Shown: piece by piece, positions 21,888 through 31,974 of the stretch
Layout: each line of letters starts with the position of its first letter
How positions within the stretch are numbered: the first letter of the stretch is position 1
Assembly: GCA_038503035.1 (NCBI GenBank)
Contig: JAVSML010024580.1
Location: forward strand, 62,001 to 126,000
Origin: Crocodylus rhombifer
Taxonomy: Eukaryota; Chordata; Crocodylia; Crocodylidae
DNA: 64,000 nt
Direction: 5' to 3'
Program-made: the position numbers and the translations under genes
The notes under the pieces: generated by a model
What the model saw: only the letters and a program-made list of their open reading frames with translations
Told to the model about the DNA's origin: nothing
Databases searched by the model: none

Positions 21888-22740
21888 GCTCTTTGAGTAA
21901 ATGTGATCTCTTTTATTAGATGAACTCAATAGTTGGAAAAATTATTCTTTATAAACTTTCAGGCACAAGCACCCTCCTTCAGGCATAGGAGTCTGCTGGC
22001 GTTCGTGGGCTCTCTTGGGTGGAAGAATAGAAGCACAAGCCAACATGCAAAATGCAGGTCTGTACAAATGCAAATACCTAGCAGGGAAGATGGGGGGCGG
22101 GGTGTGGGGAAGTTAATGGGTGCAAGACAGGTAGATTGGGGGGAAAAATGGGAATAGTGACCTGGTCAAATGTAGAGAGGTTCCCTGGGGTTACTGGATA
22201 GCAGGCAAGTTATAATCTGCCATAAATCCAATGTCTATATTTAGTGCATGATTTTTTTTTTTTTATATCCAGTAGATTTATGAAGTGACATTTGTAGGCT
22301 TGTCTATGAAAGGCACTTGGTAACTTCCCTTTGAGGATTCGGACTGGAGACAGGAGAGTGCGTGGTTGTCTCATGAGAAATTTGCACCCGTGGGTCACGG
22401 AGTATTTTTGTCTCTGATAGAGATCCAGTGCACGTTCATCCTGGCTCACGGTTGCTCGGTTTCTCCCATGCAGTTCCCGTCGGGGCATTCAGTGCGCTGG
22501 ATGAGACATCTGACATTTCGGAGGGGCAGGGGAACGATCCAGGAACGGTGGCGGTTCTGTTGCAGGGTGTCATTACTATGGGAGCGGTGGAGATGTGTTG
22601 GCTGGTTTTACATGTCTTGTCCTGGCGCGGTCTCAATCCATTTGGTGTGCTCGGGGCCATAGGAAATTTGCTTCTGGTGATGATGTTGGTGAGGTTCGGT
22701 GCCCGTTGACAGGCTAGGAGGGGTGGCACCATTGGTAGGT
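21888..22740 (-). mobile_element. Penelope-like retroelement 3' fragment (GIY-YIG end)
   Basis: Reading the minus strand from 22740, the translation resembles the C-terminal part of Penelope-like polyproteins: a region with paired cysteines (C-K-T-x-x-H-I-S), then a degraded GIY-YIG-type block (C-P-D-G-N-C-x-G-E-T-E-Q-P) interrupted by an in-frame stop near 22445, then A-R-M-N-V-H. An oligo-A stretch near 22250 and a 3' region follow, ending in the terminal motif 21888-21990 that also occurs at 24461-24566 and 62338-62503. The family call rests on protein pattern only and the copy is dead. Confidence 0.6.
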
Positions 22741-22759
22741 TTTGCTATTTGGGCTCTAT

Positions 22760-23480
22760 GATGAGCAGGGATCTCGACCTTCAGACTGGACTAACTAACA
22801 GAATTGGAAAAGCAGCTAAAAATGTCAGGTTATGACAAAAACGTGCATGGGATAACAGCAAGCTATCAGATAAGGTGAAGATACACATCTACAACCCTTG
22901 TGTGCTGCTGTGCCTGTTTTATGGCTCACAAATGTGGGCTACATATGCTGGGCACATCAAGAGCCTGAACAACCCCAACATGAAATACCTGCGTGAGATG
23001 CTGAAAATGAAGTGGGAAGACAGAAGACCAAACACAGAGGTGCTGGAGGGCGCAGGATAGAGACACTTAAACCACTATCGAGAAGAGGAGGTTGCAATGG
23101 CTCGGTCATGTCGGGAGAATGGGAGGAGACCGTATCCCCAATAGTACAGTGAGATTTGAGAGCCACGATGTGCGCAAAGATAATATGACGTTGTTCGACA
23201 TCAATGTAGAAAGCTGGGAGGAGCATGCAGAATCACATCTGGTCTGGAGGGAACATCTGGCCCTGGATGCAGCTCAACACGAAGCAGCTTTGATCCAGAG
23301 GATTCAAGCAAAGTGAGAAAGAAGAAAGCAACATGCTGTCAACTAGCACTCCAGCTCAGACCACACGTGGATCCGCGACGCTTGCACCAAGCTCGTGGCT
23401 CTCGAATTGGCGTCGCCAGCCCCCAGTGGGCTCCCCAGGCATCTGACTAGACCTCTTATGTGTGCACTGTGACCCAGAGG
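22760..23480 (+). mobile_element. LINE 3' fragment (RTE-like), plus-strand copy
   Basis: Encodes the same polyprotein tail as 2091-2718: 'LFYGSQMW', K-M-K-W-E-D-R-R-P-N-T-E-V-L, then 'WLGHVGRMGGDRIPN'. Stops and shifts break it. The 3' UTR reaches at least 23480. Confidence 0.65.
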
Positions 23481-23810
23481 AGCTCCTTGCATTGTGAGCG
23501 TGCATCCCAGCACGCCTGTGCAGGTCCCAGGGAGGACAGCGAGCCTGGCATGACTGTCTACATACAGTTGTGGCCGGCACTGCTGTGGGATGTGGTGGCC
23601 GGGCAGTGACTGCTTCGTGGTCCAGGTGCAAGAGTTTGAACCATGCCTTCGACCTGGGCTGGAAGAGGGCACCTGGTCTTTGAGTTTGTTGCAAGCATCA
23701 CAGATCCACGTGTGATCTGAGCCGGATTGCAAGTGGGCAGCACGTTGCTTCCTTCTTTCTTGCTTTGTTTCCATCCTTTGGATCAAAGCTGGAAATAAAG
23801 CTCACTGCTG
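23480..23810 (-). mobile_element. LINE 3' UTR (RTE-like), minus-strand copy, tail to tail with its neighbour
   Basis: 23690-23800 matches 2210-2310 in the same orientation ('cagatccacg', 'gcagcacgttgctt', 'ggatcaaagctg'), so it is inverted relative to 22760-23480. The exact junction is unclear. Confidence 0.5.
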
Positions 23811-24136
23811 CCTCTCTCCTGTGGGTGATGGAGAAAAACCCATCTGAGCCTGGGGCCACTGGACTCAGACGGGTCCTTGACTTGTCATCCAGACTGCCTT
23901 GGACCTCAGCATCTTTGAATACAGAAATCTTTGAAGCCCAGAAAGGCTGGGCAGCGCTATTATCTCCATTTGCTAGATCCCAGCATGGCTTTAAGTCCTG
24001 GGTGTGGCAGAGCCCTGCAGACAGGTCCCCTGAGGCCAATGATAGTGTCCTCACCACCTCTTCCCCATATGGCTTTTATGGAGAAACAGCAACAAGTAGA
24101 CACCATATGCCTCGGGCTGCAAGCACAGGGGAATAA

Positions 24137-24263
24137 TATGGGTATATATAGGCATGATGCCCACCTCAGCAGACAGATGCTTTATATATATATATATATA
24201 TATATANNNNNNNNNNTACTATATATAGGCATGATACCCACCTCAGCAGACAGGTGCATTATA
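24137..24263. repeat. TA microsatellite with a flanking duplication and an assembly gap
   Basis: A (TA)n run ends in ten N at 24207-24216. The phrase 'tatataggcatgat' plus 'cccacctcagcagacag' occurs on both sides of the gap, so it is either a tandem repeat or a collapsed or duplicated assembly junction. Confidence 0.9.
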
Positions 24264-24460
24264 GTGAACGGGTCTGCCCTGGAAGTATCTATCCCTGCTA
24301 GCATCAGACTTGGTACTACTAGTTGTGCCCCGGGGGAATGCAGACATCCCGGGCTAACAGGGTTTAACCCAGGGTGAAGGGCTGCAGGGTGGTTGATGAA
24401 AGGCCAGGGCAGGGCTGCATCTGCGTGATAATGCCTCTGTTTAACCCGAAGTAGACGAAG

Positions 24461-24566
24461 TTCTTTGAGTAAATGGGATCTCTTTTATTAGACCAACTAC
24501 ATCGTTGGAAAAATTGCTCTTTGCAAGTTTTCGGGTACAAGCACCCTTCTTCGAGCATAGGGGCGA
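24461..24566 (-). repeat. Penelope-like terminal repeat, solo
   Basis: Near-copy of 21891-21990: 'ctctttgagtaaat', 'gatctcttttattaga', 'ttggaaaaatt', 'aagcaccct'. The rest of the element is absent. Confidence 0.5.
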
Positions 24567-25120
24567 TCCTGTTTGTTTAACCCGCATTTGCTTAAGCGGC
24601 ATCCAGCTGCAGGCCTGCGTCCACCTCCCCGTTGGGAGCCCTCGCTCTCCTCCTGCGTTTCCGTTCTCGGTCTCTCCGGGGCCGTTTCTACGCAGCTTTC
24701 ATCGCTCACAGGAAAACGCTACGTCACCTCTTGACAAGGGGCCAGGGCAGAAAACACAGGCGTCGGCTCCAGATGGAAACCTGCCCTCGGTGTGGGGCAG
24801 GCGATGCGAGTGCCGAGGACAGGACGTGGCGTGAGACTGAAATCGCTCGGCTCTTAATGACTGCTGAAGGGTCTCCCATCCACATGTCACTCGGTGCTGC
24901 CCGCCTGCCTTTTGGGAGCAAGCGCCCTCACCCTGGGAGCGCTGCTCTCTTCCCCTCCGCCTTGCTGGTCCATCTAGCCCCAGTGACTCTCAACAGGGTG
25001 CCCTGAGACCCTTTCATGGGGGGTGTGGGCTGCCATGCACCGGTAGCTGCAAACATAATTCACAAGATCAAGCCAGAGATTTGCACTAGGAGGAATCCAA
25101 ACCATTCTGCCCTGCTGGGT
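24567..25120. other. Intergenic DNA, nothing firm
   Basis: 24590-24930 is GC-rich with open frames lacking motifs. 24985-25060 weakly resembles family C. No gene is supported. Confidence 0.35.
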
Positions 25121-25124
25121 CTTT

Positions 25125-25375
25125 CGGGCCTCATCTACACGAGACGCTTACTGCGCATTAGCTCGTTACTACAGTGCAGTAGCCTTGCAGGGCACAACCT
25201 GCGACACGAGAAATAATGAGTTTCTGCGCAGCCAGCGTCCACACGAAGCCGTGCGGGGATGCGACTGTGCAGTACCTCCGGTTACCACGCAGTCACTTAG
25301 CACTTGCAAGCACTACGTGACTGCGCAGTAACACCTGCGCAGCCAGCGTCTCATATAGACGCAGCTCCCGAGTTT
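25125..25375. repeat. MITE-like repeat with 'ctgcgcagtaa' motifs, copy 1
   Basis: Several 'actgcgcagtaa'-like words and their reverse complements occur, with 'tcatctacacgagacgc' at one side and 'tcatatagacgcag' at the other. The same word set occurs at 45430-45640 and 51062-51410. Confidence 0.45.
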
Positions 25376-25975
25376 CTTTGCAACAGGAGAAGGGATCCGT
25401 TATTTTGCTGTAGTTAAGAAACACGTGAAAACTAAAAGCTGGCATTTTCCAGGGGGGTTTACATCTGATGAGGGGGGCCCCAGAGTCTAAAAAGGCTTGG
25501 AAACCACTGCTTGGCGGCCACCTCCTGCTCTTATCCGTCACTTTTGCACCCCTTTCTCTTTCTCGTTGCATTAATAACAAGAGGTTTACAAGCCGCAGGG
25601 CACAGCCTGTGTGTGCGCGCGGACATTTCCTGATGACGAGCCTGTTCTGGAATCCGTCCTGCCGTTTGCTCAGCGCCAGGTACATCAATCCTGTGCAAAC
25701 TCCCACGGCAGCCCCTGGAATGCAAACACGAGCGCCGGCCAGCACTCGCTCGCTCCCTCCGCGAGACTCTCCACAGACGAACAAGTGGACACCGCCCTTG
25801 CTGGCTTCCCCCTCCGCCCCAGCCAGGAGGCCGGCGGAGGCAATCTCCAGCAAAGCCCTGCTGCTTGCACCCGTCAGTGGCTGGCCTCATGACGGAGCGG
25901 TTGCTAAACTGGGCTGGGAGCATTTCATGCACTGGGAGGTTGCAAGCTGGTTTCTGGCACTTGGAGCCCCTAAAC
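25376..25975. other. Intergenic DNA, no gene seen
   Basis: Long frames on both strands (25293-25853 minus, 25468-26106 plus) overlap and lack motifs. No repeat recognised. Confidence 0.35.
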
Positions 25976-25979
25976 CCTT

Positions 25980-26390
25980 GGCCAGGAGCCTCTTCCCCAG
26001 TGGTTTTATAGGAAAGCCAGATGCTAGCGTCCTGAATTGTGCCATAAGCAACCTGTGGAACTCACTGCCGCAGGACGCGGTGGAGAGCGGGGCTGTATGG
26101 ACCTGAGCCAGGACACAGCAGCTCCATTGCTCTCATGCACCCACCCTGGAAGCCTGCACAGCTCTGCTGTTCCACCCAGGCCCACGCCGGCCGCATCCAT
26201 GCGGATCACAGCTGCTCACGGCCTCTGCTTCCCAGGCCACATAGGGCAGTGATGGATCAGATGCACCCAAGGTCACCCTGGAAATCTGTGGCAGAGAAAG
26301 GGATTGAGCCCTGTTCTTCCCTAACCATTTTTCACCTCCACAAAGCCATATGACTTTTCCAAGCCTAGGAGTTCGCACTGCTTTTATCCT
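25980..26390. repeat. LINE ORF-end relic (+) and MIR-like relic (-)
   Basis: 25990-26105 translates to a LINE-like N-L-W-N-S-L-P-Q-D-A-V-E block. 26235-26390 carries a reversed MIR core ('caaggtcaccctggaaatct', 'ggcagagaaagggattgagc'). Confidence 0.45.
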
Positions 26391-26429
26391 AACCTGCTCC
26401 ATTTAAGTCACGCTCACTGCGGAGCGCTC

Positions 26430-26900
26430 CACCTCGCGCCTCCAAATTATAGTCAGAGAGGAGCGGGGCTGGAAGGGACCCACAGGGGTCACGTCAAGTC
26501 CAACCTCCACCAGAGGCAGGATCAGTGCTGTGCAAACCAGCCCAGACAAATGCACTATCCAAACTTGTAGCAAAACTGCACAAACCTGTGTGCTCCTGCT
26601 GGCACTCAACCCTGACGCGTCCTGGCCAGAGGGTCTTGCCCCTGTGCGCAGGTTCAGACTGATGCTATATTTGGGGTTAGGGAGGACATTTAGCCCTTGG
26701 TCATATTGGTATAGACTGGGGGCTTGGGGGTTTGCCTTCCTGTCCTGGGGGAACGGCCTCGGCCTGGCATCTCTGGAGAGTACATTAACAAACTTTATAA
26801 AAGCAGGATGTTGGCCACCGTGGTCCCCCTGCTTTCCATGGGGCATATTTGGGTGTGAGGTCTTCTGTTGTGTCAGGGTTGATAGTTTTACAAAGACTTT
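26430..26900. mobile_element. CR1 3'-end fragments, one (-) and one (+)
   Basis: 26450-26630 is antisense ('ggggctggaagggacccaca', 'caaaccagcccagacaaatg'). 26640-26900 is sense ('acaaactttataaaagcagg', 'ccctgctttccatggggcat'). Confidence 0.6.
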
Positions 26901-26904
26901 GGAT

Positions 26905-27203
26905 GATTCATCAATGCTAGGGTCAGAAGGGACCTCCACGGATCAAGTCCAACCCCCTGCCCTGGGCAGGAAAGAGCACTGGGTCAGACAATCACAGCCA
27001 GATGTCTATGCAGCCTTCTCTTAAGGACCCCCAAGGTGGGGGAGAGCACCACAGCCCTTGGAAGCCCATTCCAAATTTTGGTCCACCCTTACCATGAAAA
27101 AACAGTGAAATGCTCCAGGTGAGGCTTGAACTCACAACCTTGGCATTGCTTCACTAGTACTGCAGTATAAGTACCACGTGCTGACCCATTGCACCACTGG
27201 AGC
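26905..27203 (-). mobile_element. tRNA-Ile/CR1 chimeric SINE (about 299 bp)
   Basis: On the minus strand an intact tRNA-Ile-UAU gene (27203-27111) is followed after about 20 bases by a CR1 3' tail in the same sense ('ccaaaatttggaatgggctt', 'ccttgggggtccttaagag', 'ggacttgatccgtggaggtc'). The tail is homologous to that of the Gly-headed unit at 41731-42144. A tRNA head joined to a LINE tail is the architecture of CR1-mobilised SINEs such as the songbird TguSINE1. Chance adjacency of a real tRNA gene and one of the many CR1 ends is the alternative. The 3' end lies near 26905 beside 'gatgattcatcaat'. Confidence 0.55.
27111..27203 (-). tRNA. tRNA-Ile (UAU anticodon) with a 19-base intron
   Basis: 93 bases. 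The acceptor stem GCTCCAG pairs with CTGGAGC, followed by discriminator A. The D stem GTGC/GCAC, anticodon stem TGGTA/TGCCA and T stem GTGAG/CTCAC all pair fully, and the T loop is TTCAAGC. The anticodon loop is CTTATA then a 19-base intron directly after position 37. Compared with the usual vertebrate gene, the D and anticodon stems differ at paired positions on both sides, so pairing is kept. It could be a working gene or the head of a SINE; the structure alone cannot decide. Confidence 0.85.
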
Positions 27204-27824
27204 CCCTTGTGTGAGGTGCCTGGGCTGGAAAAGCTCTGCATGAATCAGCTTCAGGTGACTTTTCCCAAACTCCCGGCTCTCTGGACAAGCAGCGTCCAGC
27301 CCCGCCACGCATGGACTGCGTTGCTGCAGAGCAGCTGGCTGTTGCACAGGAGGCCTGGCAGGAAGCTAGGTTTCCTCCATGAGGTTGTGGGGTCAGGCAG
27401 CAGCCAGGCCTGCGAGCAGAGCAGGTCGGGGGCCATGTTCATGAACCCTGGCTGAGCGCTGCGAATTGGGGTGGAGCCGGGGGTCCCTTGTCATGTGGTC
27501 CCAAACAAATCATTCAACACCGCATCCCAGGAGAAGCTCCAGTTCCTTTGGCTTATGGGCCAAGGATGTCCATCACCGTGGAGCATCCTGTAGGATCTTT
27601 GCAAATCCTGGGGACTGCTATTCACTTCCCAAAAGACAGCAAGGTCCTTCCTACTATCTCCCAACCTGCCAAGAGCTGCCGGCTCAACCCTCTCCAAGTC
27701 CTCCCAGCCAGGCTGTGCCTACGTCTCGCCAGTCTTGCCAGCATATCATTGCTGAGATCCAGCCTCCCCTCTCCAGCTGCGCCCATAACGCTTTCATCTG
27801 GGCTCCTGGCACCTCGTATTTTGT
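27204..27824. other. Intergenic DNA, nothing recognised
   Basis: Mostly unique. No exon with splice sites and similarity, no repeat recognised with confidence. Confidence 0.4.
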
Positions 27825-28050
27825 AGACTCGGGACTGTAAGGTCAGAAGGGACAGCAAAGATCATCTCGTCTCCCCTCTTGCACAACTCAAACCATACAT
27901 CTTCCCTTCATTCACACTCCTCTGAACTAGAAGACCGCAATTAGACAACCCCCAGTCAGGATTTTAAGACGTGCAATGATGGAGTATCCATTGCTGCCCT
28001 TTGCTAGCCTCATCAGTGATTAATTAATCTCTGTGTTAAAAGCAAGGGCC
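27825..28050 (-). mobile_element. CR1 3'-end fragment (third subfamily)
   Basis: Reads 'gactgtaaggtcagaaggga', 'caaagatcatctcgtctccc', the antisense tail of a CR1 type common in turtles and crocodilians. Confidence 0.65.
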
Positions 28051-28204
28051 TCATCATTGCTTGACTTTGCTTTGCATAGCATCAAGATCCAGCTGCTAGA
28101 GCTTGCGATACCAGTGTCTCCAGATGTGACAGGCTCTCTGTTGCATCCTTACAGACTGTGGTCGAGCCAGTGTTGCCCTGGTTTTTAGGAAGCTCCTTAA
28201 GCCT

Positions 28205-28608
28205 TTTTTCAGAGAAGGGTCAAGGCGACAACCGTGAACCAGGGCTGTGAGTTACCCAAAGCAGGAGCTTCGCCATGCCTGCCACTCCCACGGTAGCTAT
28301 CAATGCATGGGTGGGACCTACCTAAGCTCCTCATTAGCATACAAGGCCCCACCCCCTCTCTAGGACGTGGTTGGCTGGTGAAGACCACCTGACCAAATCT
28401 TTCCCTTGTATAAAGGCAGGAGAGCGAGCCCTCTGTGATTCTTGATGGTGCTTTTGCAAGGTGCTGGTGTCTCTGTGCCCACCCTTGACCTTGACTTCTC
28501 TGGACGCTGCAAGCCCCATCCTTGACCGCGACTGATGCTACAGTCTTCGAACCTGGTAACCCTGGTCCCCAATCAGTCCCCAGCCTGGCCACCATGCCTG
28601 ACACTAAC
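28205..28608 (+). repeat. Possible LTR or promoter-like block
   Basis: A TATAAAG box at 28409-28415 sits after CCAAT-like and octamer-like words ('ctcattagcat', 'gaccaaatc') in a block without other similarity to the window. The layout resembles an LTR U3-R region, but I see no second copy and no clear ends. Could also be an unrelated promoter. Confidence 0.25.
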
Positions 28609-28609
28609 A

Positions 28610-28840
28610 CATGCTAGTCCACCCTTTAATGTCTCTGTCCCCTGCAAACTTTATCAGTGATGCTTGTGCATTTTCTTCCAGGTGCCTGATAAAAGCGTTA
28701 AACAGCCTAGGCCTGAGGGTGCATCGGTGCAAGCACATGGGTTCACGGATTCCCTGTCTGCAGTTGCATTTGAGACCTGAAGCCAGCTCCGGACCCCCCC
28801 CGGCGTGTGCTGTGTTGAGTCCAGGGGTCTCAGTCAACAG
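28610..28840 (-). mobile_element. CR1 reverse-transcriptase remnant
   Basis: The minus-strand translation includes L-F-N-A-F-I-R-H-L-E-E-N followed by L-I-K-F-A-G-D, matching the CR1 RT block that precedes the catalytic ADD. The second half is diverged. Confidence 0.6.
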
Positions 28841-29290
28841 ACTTTTGCCTCAATCTATTTGTAGTTGGGTTGGGAGATGATACTTGATCATTCAGTGCCT
28901 CCTGGTTTGGCCCCGGGAAACGAGCTTGTTCCCTGCTGGTGTTACTTCCAAAGGCTCCGTGCTCTGGCCACATCCACCTCCTCGTGCTCCTCATCCATCA
29001 CGTGGGTACAGACTCCTTCTCTTCATTTCTAAGGCCCTTCCCAGCCCACGCGCACACTGTTTATCATCTCCCATGAGTTAGTGAAGGGTCAACCGTTGGG
29101 TGTCCGAGTGGACTGAGGTGCCTGGTAGTGACTTTATTCCAGCCTGAAAATCTACTTGTGCATCTGCTCTTGCAACACGCCGTCACCCAGCCCTGACGAC
29201 TGAGGGCCAGAAAAGCAGCGAGGAGGGGGAGGACCTGCCCATCTTTTGTACTTTAGTGGGGGGCCTAAAATAACTCCAGATGCTGAATCG
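28841..29290. other. Intergenic DNA, nothing recognised
   Basis: No coding motif, RNA gene or repeat noted. Confidence 0.4.
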
Positions 29291-29299
29291 AGGGGAAGA

Positions 29300-29430
29300 A
29301 TCACTGCCTCCATCTCAGGAGGTCACATCCAGTCCAACCCCCTGCTCCAAGCAGGACCAGCCCCATCTACATCATCCCAGCCAAGGCTTGGTCTACCCTT
29401 TCAACTCTCATTGTCTGCGATCCTAAATCC
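29300..29430 (-). mobile_element. CR1 3'-end fragment, short
   Basis: Antisense tail 'tcaggaggtcacatccagtc' and 'ctccaagcaggaccagcccc'. Confidence 0.7.
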
Positions 29431-29454
29431 TCACGATAGAGCGTGATCATGGGG

Positions 29455-29710
29455 ACAGGTGGATGACTAGATAGATAGTGAAGGAGTGAGCATGGGGAGG
29501 GAAAGATGGATGGATAGACAGGCAGATAGTGGGTGTGATGGGAGATGGACAGACAGACGGGTGGAGACTGGGTGCATAAGGGGATGGATAGATCGAGGGT
29601 GAGTATGGGGATGAGTGAGCGAGTGCGTAAGCTCACAGAGGGGCGGATGGATGGATAGCGGGTGTATCTGGGGACGGTTGGACGAGCAGACAGGCAGACG
29701 GGGTGCTCAC
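29455..29710. repeat. Degenerate GGAT/GATA/GACA microsatellite
   Basis: Repeated 'gatggatggatag', 'acagacagacggg' and 'agatagatag' words spread over about 250 bases, much degraded. Confidence 0.8.
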
Positions 29711-29859
29711 AGGGAGGACTGGATACACAGATCTGTCCCACCCTGCTTTTGGCTCTTGGCATCCGTATCTCTCCCCATCTGCGTCATGCATCTCCATGCT
29801 GTCCGATGACGAGGGAGCCGCTCGTCCCCATGTGCTCTCGCCCTAGGCCTTGCCCGGCG

Positions 29860-30292
29860 GGGAGCAAAGCCCAGCAGAGCCCTGGCCTGCTGCCGGCGGG
29901 GCCGCGGGATAGCTGTCAGGAGCCAAGCAGGGCGTTTAGCTTCACTGCCTGCGCCCGGGCTGGCCCTGCCGCCTCCTCCCCTCGCTCACATCTGCATCTG
30001 GGATTGCAATTTGAAACACTGCCTGGGCTGGGCTGGGCTGGGCCGGGCCGAGGGGGTGGGCGGAAAGCGCTGGGGGAAGCCAGAGGAAACCATAAAGAAG
30101 GGCAGTCTGCAAGCAGGCGGAGCAGGGCGTCGGGAGGCCCAGACCAGACCCCTCAGAGCTAGGAGAGCGGGGCGGCCTGAAGGCGTCAAGGCAGGAACCG
30201 GAGAACAAAGTGCACAGCTGGATCTCCAGGTAGCACAGCTGGATCCCTCGCAGCCCTGCTGCAGCTGCTTCGGGACAAGCGCCTGGGTGGAG
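29860..30292 (+). promoter_or_regulatory. HSPA12B: Candidate HSPA12B promoter and noncoding exon 1
   Basis: A GC- and CpG-rich block includes several GGAA cores, a run of 'gggct' repeats at 30026-30045 and a TATA-like 'cataaag' at 30091-30097. About 195 bases later comes a good donor, GAG|GTGAGC at 30292/30293. The first coding exon at 35989 has its own acceptor, so a noncoding exon must lie upstream, and this is the best candidate I see. The exon would run from roughly 30120 to 30292. This is inference, and no transcript evidence is available. The known endothelial expression of HSPA12B fits the GGAA (ETS-type) cores but does not prove them. Confidence 0.35.
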
Positions 30293-31970
30293 GTGAGCAG
30301 GCGGTGGACCCTGTGACACGCCTGCCTGGAGCAGTACTCCCAGGGCGCCGGGGGGGGGGATGGATGGGGCTGTTTTGCTGCATGGTGGGATGGAGCCGGC
30401 CCTTCCCAGAGCGGGGCTTGGAGAAGGGACGGGGCGGAGGGTGGTGTGTGCCCGGGGTCTCCTCCCCGCTCTGGGATGCATGTGCACAAAGCACAACCTG
30501 CGGCTAGGACACCTGGGTTCTGCTCCCGGGGTCCGGGGGGATGTGGGGAGAGCACAAACTGGGGGGCCGGCCCCCTGGTTTATTCTCCTAGAAGTGGGAG
30601 GGAATATGCAGCACATCCAGGGCACGAGCTGGGGTCCCTAGGCTCTGTGCCAGGGGACTCCCTGCCCTCTCTGAGTCTGGGGGATGGCGACTGCCAGCCT
30701 CTGAGCCCTCCCGAGGGAGAGCCATGAACTCGATCAGCTCCAGGCGCTGCGGCCCAGCGCCGCTGTGCAGCCAAGGGCGGAGGAAAGCCCCAGCTCCCTT
30801 ATGGATTTCACCTGGAAAGTCGGGCTGGATATGTCTCCTGGCTGGGCATGAAGCCTTCCAGACAGGCACAGGGCTGCGCTCTCTTGCACTCTTGTCTCCA
30901 ATCTAGTCTACCGCTCCATGGGGGGCTGGAGGTCCGGAGGAGGTGGCTCTGGGGTCCCCTCTTCCTCAGTTTGCACAGCACTGCATCCGCGAGCAGCTAC
31001 TGCACACTAGTGAGTCGTACCTAGTGAAACCTGTGAGTGTCTGTGGCTGTGCCCATTTCACTGATGGGACCACTGAGGTGCAGATCAGTGAAAGAACTTT
31101 CCCGGCTGCTCGGTGATGGACGGCAGGGAGAGGAGCAGGGGTCTGGCTTCTGGGGAACTCTGATGGATGCCACAGCTGACTTGTTTCCTCCTCCAGGGAA
31201 GCAGAGAGGCTGGGAAGCCCTAGGAGACACTGCCTGATCCAGAACTGGGGTTTTCCTGGCTTGTTCAGCTCTGTCTTGGAGGGAGTTGTGGGATAAGCCA
31301 ATGCGCAGGGGCTCGGCTGTTACCTTCACTGCAAGGCAACAGATTTACCAGCCCAGCAGCACCTGGGTCAAAACTGGGGGGTAGGGAGCAAGGGATCACA
31401 ACTACGGAAGAACTTGGGTTAAATCTGCAGGGAGAGCCAACACCCAAGGGCTCAGGCTGCCCAATGCACCTTGAAAGTCTCCTCCCTTACAGATAGAGTA
31501 GAGGGGAGCCTGGGCAGGGTGCCAGGGCTCTTGTGGGGGTCTGCTCATGGACTTTGGGGGAGTAGGCACTGATGAGACAGGCCCATGCATCACGGGCCTT
31601 GTGCATGCATGTGCAGGCAATGTGCGTGGCAGGGGCTGTGCCTGGTCCATGTCCCATAACAGTGCAGGAGATGGCAGTGTGCATGTGTGTGGCTGCAGCT
31701 GCATTTGTGACGTGCATGGGTGGGTTGGGTGCGGGGTCGTGGCTCTCCAGGGATGGCTGGGCAAGGCCATTTCCCCAGGAAAGAACTCGATGTGGGATGG
31801 GGAGAAACTCCCCACTATCCCCAGAAACAGGCCAACTCCAAGCAACCTCTCAGTCTTCAGTCCCGAGACCTCATGGGTTGGTCCAGCCATACTGGTGCCC
31901 CCTGACTGCTCTGCAGAAGCAGGTCTCAGTTCATGTCTGTCCCAGGGGGCTGTAACAGATGCCAGGACAT
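30293..31970. other. GC-rich DNA, probably HSPA12B intron 1
   Basis: Contains a MIR-like relic at about 31040-31130 ('tgatgggaccactgaggtgc') and a TG-rich stretch at 31590-31740. No exon was recognised. Confidence 0.35.
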
Positions 31971-31974
31971 GGAC

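Noticed and set aside
29455..29710. CRISPR-like array of short repeats
   Set aside because: The repeats are degenerate tetranucleotides with no regular spacers; it is a decayed microsatellite in a vertebrate genome.
1..29800. Exons of genes that neighbour HSPA12B in mammals (for example SIGLEC1 or ADAM33)
   Set aside because: I looked for immunoglobulin-domain, metalloprotease and receptor motifs with splice sites in this part and found none that held up.
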